From assembly GCA_023091735.1 (NCBI GenBank), contig JALKBU010001123.1, forward strand, positions 1-16,411: a stretch of DNA of 16,411 bases, given 5' to 3'. This stretch comes from Trichomonas tenax. Its lineage: Eukaryota; Parabasalia; Trichomonadida; Trichomonadidae. This document shows, in pieces, positions 8,598 through 16,411 of this stretch; the stretch's first letter is position 1; the number at the start of each line of letters is the position of its first letter. The notes beneath the pieces were generated by a model, which saw only the letters and a list, made by a program, of their open reading frames with translations, was not told where the DNA came from and made no database searches. A program made the position numbers and the translations under genes.

Positions 8598-9436
8598 CGA
8601 TAAAATTACAATAATGTAAAGTCGTTTGTCATTCTCATTTTTCTTTTATATTTAGACTTTACATAGTATGAAAATTATATATTTTGATTTGTGAGGTGAC
8701 AAAAATTTTGAAGATTTTCGAAAAATTCCTTTTGTCATCGGCCGACTTTGACCAATAATTCATTCGTTTTACTGTATAAATAGACTATTTATAACATGAA
8801 AATCAAAAACATGTTACAATCGCGTGAATTTTGGCCATATTAGGTATAGATATCCAAATTGGAAGTATAAACCCATCTCTTGGATGCAAAGAATGATTTT
8901 GCTGCCCCAATTCTTTTGTTTAATGCTTTGTCATTCGCTTTGCCATTTAATAACCTTTTTATTTAAATAATTTGCCATGTAAAAAATTCATTTTGTCATG
9001 TAAATTGGCAACAAACATATTGTCATGTAAACTAAAAATTGACAAGTAAATTTAATTTGAGTGAAACATTTCTTTGTTATAGTGTAGGATGAGTCGGCAT
9101 TTACCGATTTCGATTCACCAACTATATGTGCTTCAATCGCTAAGAATAGTCACATCTAAATAATCAATTAATTCCATATTTAGATTTGAAAATCAAAACA
9201 TACACCATCGGTTTATAAAATAGATAATTACATAATTAAATGGCATGCGAAAAAAGGAATATATTTATGTCTTTGTATATAAAGATTGTTCATTATTGGA
9301 TATAAAGACTGATGAAATTAAGCTTTACTAAACCAACAAATGATCAAACAAATGCTATTATAAACGGCAATGTTTGAAACTAAATGATATCTAATAAAGA
9401 GGGGAAAAAGTCAGGAGTGAATTACTATAATAAGAA
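8598..9436. other. AT-rich spacer between two membrane-protein genes
   Basis: No gene is seen. It contains a 19-nt perfect palindrome at 8775-8793 (TATAAATAG, A, CTATTTATA) and the GTCATGTAAA repeat group at 8974-9050. Confidence 0.5.
8974..9050 (+). repeat. GTCATGTAAA motif repeats
   Basis: GCCATGTAAA at 8974, GTCATGTAAA at 8995 and 9022, and GACAAGTAAA at 9041, spaced 19-27 bases. The same motif recurs at 12066 (GTCATGTAAA) with a variant GACATGTAAC at 12098, upstream of the RGS gene, and as GCCATGTAAA inside the spacer at 10418. A degenerate minisatellite or a set of protein-binding sites is possible. Confidence 0.5.
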
Positions 9437-10339
9437 TCATATCATTGATGCATCCATTGAGTTGGCATTGATGTCTTTATCAAAACTGGAATTGTTTGTG
9501 CATGAATTCGATATGATCAAAATAACAAAAAGAAAAACATAGAAGTCTGGATACTTGTAAATCAAATATAGGATTACATAAATATAGCGATGAGACGGCA
9601 CTTGATTTGACCAAACGCTAAACAAGTAAATATCCACTATTCTCTGCGATATATCAGCAAAAATATGTGTTAAAGGAAAAAGAAAAACAAGAATTTTCAT
9701 GTGTTTTCTCATATTTTGAGGTGCAAATGAACTCATATTTGAAAGAACGAAACAGACAGAAAGAACTATGAAACAAAAGCAATATGAAAAGCTTTGGTAG
9801 TAGTCGAGAATAGTGCCATAAACGCTGTTTGCGTATACGAAGAATTCAGCAACTTTAAATGGAAGATCTATAAAAGTAATTATTAATTTACACACAAGAG
9901 CAACAACAAAAAAGCAAATGATACAATTGGCAACAATTTGCATGGCACTAACGCCTGGAACAACAAAGATTTTCGAAATCATCAAAATGCATTTTAAGAA
10001 AAACATTAAAGACATTAGTGAAAGCTCCGGTGGGAATTTGTAATTCTTGTTAAGAATGTTCGAATCCTTTTTGTGATAGTTATATGAAAACGTAAATTCA
10101 TAAATCGTATTTGCCACTAAATTAACAACGATGTTGGCTAAAAAGAAGATTGCTGAAAGGAGATTCACAAGTGATTGTTTCTTCTGACGCAGCAATACAA
10201 CAATAGAATAATAAAATGGAACAAGCAAAATAGTACAGACAACAACTGTTATGTTGTTCGCTGGGTTCCTGGATTTGTCGACTATTTCACCTTTACCTGC
10301 TGCGGTAATATATGATCCTAATCTCAAGGCTTGAACCAT
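9437..10339 (-). CDS. Multi-pass membrane protein, about seven helices, family unknown
   Basis: A 300-residue protein, strongly hydrophobic. Helices are predicted by eye at about 30-50, 57-80, 107-128, 130-156, 182-201, 214-235 and 255-277, with a hydrophilic N-terminus carrying an NIT sequon at the start of helix 1, a basic first loop (RQKK) and a polar C-tail (SNSCTNNSSFDKD). The layout fits a GPCR-like seven-helix protein, but no DRY, NPxxY or other signature is visible, so I do not assign a family. An in-frame TAA lies 11 codons before the ATG, so this is the first available Met. A minus-strand frame open at 10324-10518 overlaps the start and could be chance or a frameshifted N-terminal part. 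Codons are AT-rich, suggesting modest expression. The leader has TATCAAATG rather than a consensus initiator. Confidence 0.65.
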   Translation of the reverse strand: MVQALRLGSYITAAGKGEIVDKSRNPANNITVVVCTILLVPFYYSIVVLLRQKKQSLVNLLSAIFFLANIVVNLVANTIYEFTFSYNYHKKDSNILNKNYKFPPELSLMSLMFFLKCILMISKIFVVPGVSAMQIVANCIICFFVVALVCKLIITFIDLPFKVAEFFVYANSVYGTILDYYQSFSYCFCFIVLSVCFVLSNMSSFAPQNMRKHMKILVFLFPLTHIFADISQRIVDIYLFSVWSNQVPSHRYIYVILYLIYKYPDFYVFLFVILIISNSCTNNSSFDKDINANSMDASMI

Positions 10340-11368
10340 TTGATATCGAATGTCAATTTTTTCCGAACCAACTTAAGAAATAATGTCACCTTTTTGTTAG
10401 GTAAAATTGTAAAAAGGCCATGTAAATGTTGAATTATGACAAATTGCAGCAACTTTACTGCTTCCATTGGACTAATCACAAGGCATGCCGCCAGTTTACA
10501 ATAGACATCATCGACCAAAGCAAAATCAATTGAACCGATATTATCGAATTAATATGGGCTTTAGCGATTATTTCATATTCCCGGGTTCTCTAGCACACTT
10601 ATTAGATTGCGCTACTTTTGAGGCGTTTTCGAGCTATGAAATAATCGCAGTATTTTCGATCTTTGTCAAAATACTATAATTTTGTCTATAAGTCACAGCA
10701 TATAAAGAATATATATTGTGTATGTCATGGAAGTACTTTTTGAGTCAATAGAGTGAGCCAGTTTTAAAATACAAAATGGAATTTGCGAACAGATGAGATT
10801 TATGATTAAAATTACTCTATTTCTGAATAAGCATGATTATTTGCTAGTTATTCCATCAGTAAATTGTTGATTTACCTTTATAACGAACTTAATACAACCA
10901 CAAATGACCGAGGTTGATAAAAACTTGGACTCTCTTTGTGCTAGATGTTAAATCCTATGCAATTAGGATATAATCGACTATGTTGTTTTACTTTATTCGA
11001 ATGAGGATTTTTAAAGAACAAATTTAAGTTATAATATATGTAAATAAGTTCTAGCATATATTTGAAAAGTGAACTTATAGATTCTCTCAACTTTCATCAC
11101 GAAAAATCGTAAAAAAGAATCTATTTATGAATATTAGTGAAGAAAACACACATATTTTCAAATTCCAGTATTCTCACTATAATACCCTTGGCTAAGAAGT
11201 TATTTTGTTTATGTTTTCACACGATGGTACAGGGTCTTGCCTGATTCCAATTGCAGAATATTATGCTGAAGGAAGTGATAGAACCAAATTTTACTACTCA
11301 AGTACACACAAATGTAATATTCTTGGCAAACACACCATTGTCAAAAGCCATTATAGAGAATCGAGGAA
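10340..11368. other. AT-rich spacer
   Basis: Apart from the 14-bp inverted repeat at 10564-10648 and a weak open frame at 10324-10518 (minus, no early ATG), nothing is recognised. A plus-strand frame at about 11205-11387 faces the possible minus-strand relic and is not supported as a gene. Confidence 0.4.
10564..10648. repeat. 14-bp perfect inverted repeat with 57-nt loop
   Basis: GCGATTATTTCATA at 10564-10577 is exactly complementary to TATGAAATAATCGC at 10635-10648. The enclosed 57 bases are richer in GC than the surroundings (contain CCCGGG and GCGC). It could be a small hairpin RNA, a miniature element or a paired binding site; it does not fold as a recognisable tRNA. Confidence 0.6.
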
Positions 11369-11516
11369 TCACTTAGATCGAGCATGAGGTTCTTTCCATG
11401 TATCATCAAAAGCAGCAGCATATGTATGTGCTCTGTATTCACTCGAGATAAAACCAAAAAATATCTGTATTTTCATTTGATTCATTCAAAATATGAACAA
11501 ATGCGTCTTTTCTCAA
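11369..11516 (-). pseudogene. Possible gene relic, family unknown
   Basis: Read on the minus strand, one frame gives LRKDAFVHILNESN and IFWFYLE then a stop; the adjoining frame continues EYRAHTYAAAFDDTW and KEPHARSK before its stop. The two pieces meet at the same bases (CTCGAGTGAATAC), as if one small indel split a coding region. The amino-acid mix (Trp, His, Asp, Arg, Cys) is richer than random AT-rich translation. Similar text may extend to about 11160 and 11580. No family is recognised and chance is not excluded. Confidence 0.35.
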
Positions 11517-12177
11517 TAGGCATTATCATTCCATTAGTTCTATATATTCTCATCTAATGCGTACACAAGTCGTTCCATAAAATATGAATCAATCAGTATT
11601 TTTTTCATAAAAATATTTTAATATAGTGATATTAAATCAATATTTTGTGAAAATTTGCAATGTAGTATGCATAGATCAAGTACTTAATTTAAATAATACG
11701 CTTCATGTAGCTATTTAAGTTTTTGTTGATCAAGATCCAGATTTGAATTCCTCAAAAAATTGAACAACTCATACATCTGAACAGTAACAATACTATACTC
11801 ACAATTCTATATCACAGGATATTGGTAAATGTCCGATATTTTCATTTTTTGCTCGAAATACAATTGCGATTGGGATGATTGGTTCACCCAAATGATTGCC
11901 GCTCGTTTATTATTTGTTCCTCATTGGATGTGGACCCTACTGTGTGAGACCCAAGGCGATTGGTAGTAAAAGGCGAAGTTCCCCCTTTTGTTATGACAAG
12001 TCAATTGATTTTTGTTGTGCAAAGATTATATTTTGACAGATTTTTTTGGTTTTTGAGAGAGAAATGTCATGTAAATATTGTTATGGAACTGATTTCTGAC
12101 ATGTAACGTGATGAAAACTTTGCGTCGATTATAACAGTTTAATTTCGATTAATTTTTAGATTTTTGGCTTTTACATA
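11517..12177. other. Spacer upstream of the RGS gene, with a GC-richer island
   Basis: Bases about 11850-12000 are clearly less AT-rich and lack stops for 35-50 codons in several frames on both strands, for example minus-strand NRLGSHTVGSTSNEE and plus-strand LPLVYYLFLIGCGPY. No frame has a convincing start or motif. It could be a relic gene or a repeat. GTCATGTAAA motifs follow at 12066 and 12098. Confidence 0.4.
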
Positions 12178-12260
12178 ATGTCTCACATTGATATTTTGAA
12201 GAAAAACTTGATGCATTTTTTGAGAGTTCGGACGTTAAGGACAATTTGTTTATTCAAAAA
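12178..12260 (+). other. Probable frameshifted 5' end of the RGS gene
   Basis: An ATG at 12178 opens MSHID. The RGS-gene frame is open from 12192 and gives YFEEKLDAFFESSDVKDN directly into the RGS ORF's MDCVALAKRL. The two frames differ by one base near 12190-12192. The upstream text is helical and charged and looks coding, so the true start is probably 12178 with a one-base deletion (sequencing error or real mutation) rather than 12261. Confidence 0.5.
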
Positions 12261-12851
12261 ATGGACTGTGTAGCGTTGGCCAAGCGTTTGGCTGCACGTC
12301 GCCAAAGCACTAATGCCCCACTATCGCCTGTTGCTCACAGGAAGAGTGTAGATCCAATGCCTCTTCCGATGAGAAAAGAAGATAGAAAACCGAAGGAGAA
12401 TGTTTCAGACAATACAATCTTTCTGTCTGATACTAAGGGAGTCCTCTCTGATTCTAACTCAGACTACTTCCATTATGTTCCTCCGATCGAGAAAATATTC
12501 GAAGACTCAAATCTACATCGATATTTCAAGAAATTTTTAACAGAAAGGAAGTTGGAGAGCATCCTTGACTTCCTTGACATCGCGACAAACTACAAGAAAA
12601 CATTCCCTTCGACTCCTTCGCAACAAGTCAAGAAACACAGATACGTCGTCGAACAACTTGGATCAATTCCTGCAGTATTTCTCAAGGCCGCTTCCAGGGG
12701 ATCGACTAAAATGTCCTCTGTTACACACGAATCATTCGATGATTGCATCGATGCGATAATGGAGGACTTAAGGGACAAGGAATACCACGCATTCTCAAAC
12801 TCCATCTATTTCACTAAGTGGGTCCTCAAATACCACAATTGTGGAAAATAA
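12261..12851 (+). CDS. RGS-domain protein (regulator of G-protein signalling)
   Basis: From the ATG at 12261 the protein has 196 residues. The N-terminal 70 residues are basic, Ser/Pro-rich and probably disordered. Residues about 75-190 match an RGS fold: IEKIFEDSNLHRYFKKFL corresponds to the opening helices (dp-gl-F-Fl pattern), LESILDFLDIATNYKKT to the Fw-a-e-f-k helix, and the end ESFDDCIDAIMEDLRDKEY then AFSNSIYF matches the closing helices and F-x-x-S-x-x-Y motif. RGS proteins speed GTP hydrolysis by G-alpha subunits in the cytosol at the membrane. The domain is short, at the low end for the family. The open frame extends upstream without ATG to 12192, and a frameshift there likely hides 20-odd more residues starting at 12178. 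It is convergent with glucokinase. Confidence 0.75.
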   Translation: MDCVALAKRLAARRQSTNAPLSPVAHRKSVDPMPLPMRKEDRKPKENVSDNTIFLSDTKGVLSDSNSDYFHYVPPIEKIFEDSNLHRYFKKFLTERKLESILDFLDIATNYKKTFPSTPSQQVKKHRYVVEQLGSIPAVFLKAASRGSTKMSSVTHESFDDCIDAIMEDLRDKEYHAFSNSIYFTKWVLKYHNCGK

Positions 12852-13532
12852 TTTAACCAAATCTTCATCTTTATCTCGTATTATTATTTAAATCTTTTGT
12901 TTTACCTTTATCTCTTTCACTCATAAGCATAACTCTTAATCAAAACATACATCAAAATTAAGGAAAATGTATTATCATAATCTGCAATATCTGCGTATGA
13001 GATTAATCGTTGTAGAGGCAAGCTAGTAATTTAGCAAGTTCAGTCCAAAAAAAGAAAAATATTTGGACAATATAAATTACCTCATCTATTTTCAAAAAAC
13101 CTACCAACAAAAAGCTTCAACATTAAAAATAAAATCTAATTATAGATTTGAGTTTTTTTATAGCATTAAAAAGAATCATTTACATCATAATCTCTAATTT
13201 TTATCTAACTATTTTTCTCAAAAATCAAAATACATTTTCACAAGATTGAAGATTTAGAATTCTTTGACAGAGGAGAATCAAAATATGCGAAAATATTTTA
13301 ATGATAAAAAGTTTTTCCAAAATCACAAAATGGCGGATATCGGCCTTGCAAACTCTACCGATCCACGAATCCACTTTTTTGAAGACAAATAACCATATCC
13401 TCAATCAAAAACTACCTCAATCCCAATAACATAAAATTATCAATAACAAATATTTCCCAAAAAACGAAGCAATTTTGCTGAGAATTTAAAGAAACGATAA
13501 TAAATGTTTAAAATACCGATGAATAAGTAAAA
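12852..13532. other. Convergent AT-rich spacer
   Basis: Both neighbouring genes end here. No gene is supported. A GC-richer patch at 13331-13392 contains a 20-codon ATG frame (MADIGLANSTDP, then IHFFEDK) of unknown meaning; it is too short to call. TAAA signals are frequent downstream of both stops. Confidence 0.5.
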
Positions 13533-14660
13533 TTACTCTGGCTTGTTAGCGATAGTGTGTGCCATGTAGTCTGTACCTAGGATGTTGAAGTTTAGGATGG
13601 ACTTCTGAGAGTAGACACGGATGCTGCTCATCCAGTCTGGGCGGATGAACTCGTAGAACTCTTCTTCAAGGTCCTTAGCGATGGACATGACGAATGCGTG
13701 GTTCTTGACCTGGTTGTCGAGGGAGAGGACACATGACTCGCAGGAGAGTGATGTGGCGATGGCCTTAGCAGCACGAAGATAGAAGATGTAGTGAGCGCGA
13801 AGAGCGGCGTGTGCATCCTTCTCGCCAGCGAGTGCCTTCTTAGCGACATCAGCTGGATCGATGGCGTCGAGTTCGAGAAGCTCTCCTGTCTCCTTCTTGT
13901 GGAAGAACTGGAAGGTGAGCTTGAGGCCACGGCCAGAGCAGATGTCTTCGTACTCTGGGTCGAGCTTGCCCTCGTAGTAGTGGTTGGAGATGTGCTGGAT
14001 GAGTTCCTGCTCGCCCTGGAAGTACTTGTGATTGGCGAGGTTTGGAGCGATCTGGATGTGTCCGAGCTCTGTTGGGAGGACGAGTGGGTTCTTGAGGAGT
14101 GGTGTGCGTGTGACTAAGGCAGCACCGAGGCCAGAGCCCATGGCTAAGACGGCTGTTCTGCCCTTAGCGAGGATTGGGCCTGTTGGGGCCTTATCGGCAA
14201 ACAACTGGACGAAGTTCTCTTCGAGGATGTGTTGCTCGTGAGCAGCGATGACACCGTAAGCGCCAGCTTCGAGGTCGTTCAAGAAATATGAGCGGTCTCT
14301 TGGGAAGAGTGACTTTGGAAGCTGTGTGATGGAGAGTGTGCGTCCCTCGACAGGTCCCAACCAATTTGTAAGGATGACCTGGTTGTTCTTGATTGGTCCT
14401 GCGACTGCAATAGCGGCACCGAGGCAAACTGTTGTTGGCTCGACCTGCTGGATCTTGCCCTGGAGGTCTGTCAAGACCTTGATGAGGTCAGCTGTGCACT
14501 GGGCCTTGGCGTGTCCGAGGTCGACATAACGGGAAGAATCGTGGAAGTGTGAGAGTCTGACTCTTAATCCAGAGCCACCGACATCACAGCCGAGGCAGAT
14601 TGGGAGTGTTTGACCTGTTTGCCACTCTTTGATTGGCTTGATCGCTTCGATAGAGAACAT
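13533..14660 (-). CDS. Glucokinase (bacterial-type, ATP-dependent)
   Basis: A 375-residue protein that phosphorylates glucose to glucose 6-phosphate with ATP (EC 2.7.1.2), the entry step of glycolysis, in the cytosol. Motifs in order: LGCDVGGSGLRV phosphate-binding loop (D26-G31); AVAGPIKNNQ and LTNW at about 85-100; FLNDLEAGAYG with the catalytic Asp (D129); second phosphate loop VLAMGSGLGAALV (G175-A181); PTELGHIQIAP with E198, G200 and H201 that contact sugar; CSGRGLKLTFQF at about 241. The length is typical of the trichomonad and diplomonad glucokinases, which resemble bacterial Glk rather than animal hexokinases. No hydrogenosomal presequence is seen. Codons strongly favour C/G third bases, unlike the neighbours, as expected for a highly expressed glycolytic gene. 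An initiator TCATT lies 10 bases upstream of the ATG, fixing the start. Confidence 0.95.
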   Translation of the reverse strand: MFSIEAIKPIKEWQTGQTLPICLGCDVGGSGLRVRLSHFHDSSRYVDLGHAKAQCTADLIKVLTDLQGKIQQVEPTTVCLGAAIAVAGPIKNNQVILTNWLGPVEGRTLSITQLPKSLFPRDRSYFLNDLEAGAYGVIAAHEQHILEENFVQLFADKAPTGPILAKGRTAVLAMGSGLGAALVTRTPLLKNPLVLPTELGHIQIAPNLANHKYFQGEQELIQHISNHYYEGKLDPEYEDICSGRGLKLTFQFFHKKETGELLELDAIDPADVAKKALAGEKDAHAALRAHYIFYLRAAKAIATSLSCESCVLSLDNQVKNHAFVMSIAKDLEEEFYEFIRPDWMSSIRVYSQKSILNFNILGTDYMAHTIANKPE

Positions 14661-14668
14661 TCTGCGAA

Positions 14669-14673
14669 AATGA
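14669..14673 (-). promoter_or_regulatory. Initiator (Inr) of glucokinase
   Basis: On the minus strand TCATT fits TCA+1-pyrimidine-(A/T); the initiating A is base 14671, leaving a leader of 10 bases after it before the ATG. This is the usual arrangement in Trichomonas. Confidence 0.65.
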
Positions 14674-15390
14674 ACTCAAAACCCGATAGAACTTCAAATC
14701 TCCTCCAAATGTTTCATTGCTATCGCCTATTGCAGAGTATGATATGAAGATTTTTTCTCACAGAAAAAAAGTGATGGGTTTTAATTTTTTTTTGCTATAA
14801 AACTATTCCGTTTATCATTAAAAGCAATATTCAGTTATGGATTTTTAGTGAGCTCTCAATTTTGTGAAGTGAGTGGCCAGTCATCATATGTTCTATATCA
14901 TATATATACAATAAAATTATAGACAAATTTTGATTTGTTAAAATTGAGAAGAAAATGAAGTGAACTTTTTCTTTAGTTTTTAAGGGGAAAGAAAAGAAAT
15001 ATCAAAAATAGATATATAGAGACATTAATCTTTGGATCAGAACTAAGCTATGGCCTAGTTATATTTGGAAAAGAAGCATTTTTCGTATAATATCAAATAT
15101 TCAATTTGCCTTACTGTAGTTGTAACTATGAAGAAAGGTTATTCCAAGAGAAGTTCTATTTAAAGGCACTACAGAAAAGACTTAGTTTTGAGTTTATTTT
15201 GTTTTTATAAATTAATTATTTGCCTTAAAACGAGCATTTAGTGTCATATTATCGTTCAAGGTTTCAATACCTACATTCTTCTTTACACCAACCAGTTCTA
15301 GTTTTACTTTAAAAATCCAATATATTTCAATACCACCTTAACAAGCCCAGAAGGAGCTCTTTATTTAATCTAATGATCAGAACATCAAAA
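14674..15390. other. AT-rich spacer upstream of glucokinase
   Basis: No gene is supported. An in-frame open stretch without ATG precedes the relic start at 15391 (about 15317-15390), which may belong to that relic. Confidence 0.45.
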
Positions 15391-15736
15391 ATGGAGCTTA
15401 TTGATCAATTTTTGGATGATTTCTCTTCACAAAAATTATTGCTTTTTCATCAATAATTGACATGTTTTTTTTATCAAGAAGATGTTTCTTTGCTATCAGA
15501 CACAAGTTTACATCAGAGATAAGCTACAGTTGAAAGCAAATAATCGGAAAAAAGAAGTTTATTTTATTTATACGTTTAATTTCCAAACCTAAGACGATCC
15601 AGTTTAGCTATCGAATGTTAAAACCTTGATCTCTAAGCTGCTGAATTACATTGACCACTTACTTCTACCGAGATTTTAAAAAATAGCAGAATTTGCATTA
15701 ACTAAAAGTACTTTAAATTCTGTTAAAGCTCCTTGA
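15391..15736 (+). pseudogene. Possible gene relic starting MELIDQFLDDFSS, family unknown
   Basis: From ATG 15391 one frame reads MELIDQFLDDFSSQKLLLFH to a TAA at 15454, continues in frame with CFFYQEDVSLLSDTSLHQR to a TAA at 15520. A second frame is protein-like from 15545 to 15736 (KKEVYFIYTFNFQ; VKTLISKLLNYIDHLLLPRF; KIAEFALTKSTLNSVKAP), broken by stops at 15590, 15605, 15677 and 15734. The spacing of short open pieces with leucine-rich helical text suggests a decayed gene with point stops and one frame change. No family is recognised; chance in AT-rich DNA is possible. Confidence 0.4.
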
Positions 15737-15996
15737 GATAAGACTAAATATCCCGGGATTCGTGTTTGTTGATATTTAATATTTTCAACATAAGGTTAGA
15801 GTGAATAAAATGAGACGTATAGTTTTCTGTATCCACACATAGACCCAATACGTTAAGATTATCAGTTGTAAGCTTTGATATTAAAGAGATTCACGTAATG
15901 ATTTGCGATCAAAAAGAAAAAATTTAATGTTAAGGTTGAAAACTATTATAAATATGTTATTTTCTGCCTAAATATTAAGATCAGAGATTTAAAAAT
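15737..15996. other. AT-rich spacer
   Basis: No feature is recognised. Confidence 0.4.
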
Positions 15997-16209
15997 GAGT
16001 CTAAAACAAAAGTGAACATCAAAAAGTGACCTAGAACCTTAAAGTCACTTTTGTGAATAAACTGTCACTTTTTTGCGCGGGCAAATTGTCACCTTTATAA
16101 AAAGTGTTATAAATATCTTTGTAGTCTAAATAATAATGACATTTATAGATTGAAACTCCACGCTGAGTATGAAGACCATAAACGTAGTTCATTGCAAGTT
16201 TTTTTTGCA
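15997..16209 (-). repeat. Right arm of the 214-bp inverted repeat
   Basis: It is the reverse complement of 1-214 with scattered mismatches and one missing base. AAAAGTGAC-type motifs lie at 16008, 16022, 16044, 16064 and 16088, matching the five in the left arm. Its outward flank (16210-16273) continues an open frame on the minus strand (FDRVSWFGVQKK), so the repeat unit may extend beyond what the truncated left copy shows. Beyond 16285 the sequence is A-rich and featureless. Confidence 0.85.
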
Positions 16210-16411
16210 CTCCAAACCAAGAAACTCGGTCGAAATTATCCCTTCTTGCATGGTAAATATGAATTATAAACAAATAATTTGAAGAAAAAAAAAAAAATAA
16301 AAATTTAGTAAAAAACGAATTTTACAAAGAATATAAGGATCAAATTGAGAATCTAAATAATATAAATCAGTATATAAAATGAACGTAATATGAAAACATT
16401 ATCTAATTCAT

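Noticed and set aside
12246..12260. TTG at 12246 as the RGS start codon
   Set aside because: Nuclear genes of this kind start with ATG; the next in-frame ATG is 12261 and the likely original start is 12178 in another frame.
13628..14529. Long frames on both strands overlapping glucokinase
   Set aside because: These are shadows produced by the GC-biased codons of glucokinase.
1..16411. Maverick/Polinton giant transposon bounded by the inverted repeats
   Set aside because: No DNA polymerase B, integrase, ATPase, protease or capsid-like gene is present between the arms, and the contents are host genes.
1..16411. tRNA, rRNA, CRISPR or spliceosomal introns
   Set aside because: No cloverleaf with a GGTTCRA-type loop, no rRNA-like block, no regular repeat-spacer array, and no GTATGT...ACTAACACACAG-type intron signals were seen by eye.

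Overview
The window looks like nuclear DNA of a parabasalid protist, most likely a Trichomonas species (T. vaginalis or a close relative). The reasons are the intron-free open reading frames in very AT-rich spacers, the bacterial-type glucokinase typical of trichomonads, an ankyrin-repeat gene, and initiator-like TCA+1YW elements only 7-11 bases upstream of two start codons. This is judged by eye; no database was searched, and the species is not proven.

Layout, left to right. An inverted repeat arm (1-214) has a mate at 15997-16209. A large plus-strand gene (954-3428) encodes a PH domain, ankyrin repeats and an acidic tail with RSIP repeats. A small minus-strand gene (3845-4228) encodes a cysteine-rich single-pass membrane protein resembling the PSI/PTTG1IP type. 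A gene-poor stretch follows, holding a TGCGCA motif cluster, a perfect palindrome and a broken plus-strand gene (about 5933-6690) that reads like a secreted or surface beta-helix protein ending in a membrane segment. Two minus-strand multi-pass membrane proteins come next: 7263-8588 (lumenal domain plus seven helices, GPR180/GOST-like) and 9437-10339 (about seven helices, family unknown). Then come a possible minus-strand relic (11369-11516), a plus-strand RGS-domain gene (ORF 12261-12851) whose 5' end seems split by a one-base frameshift from an ATG at 12178, the minus-strand glucokinase gene (13533-14660), and a possible plus-strand relic (15391-15736).

There is no operon logic: genes are monocistronic and on mixed strands. 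A loose signalling theme exists (RGS protein, two seven-helix candidates, PH-ankyrin adaptor), but proximity of genes in such genomes is weak evidence for shared function. I did not find a clear new multi-gene system. The best leads are the paired inverted repeats with their AAAAGTGAC arrays, the RGS frameshift, the decayed surface-protein gene and the TGCGCA cluster.
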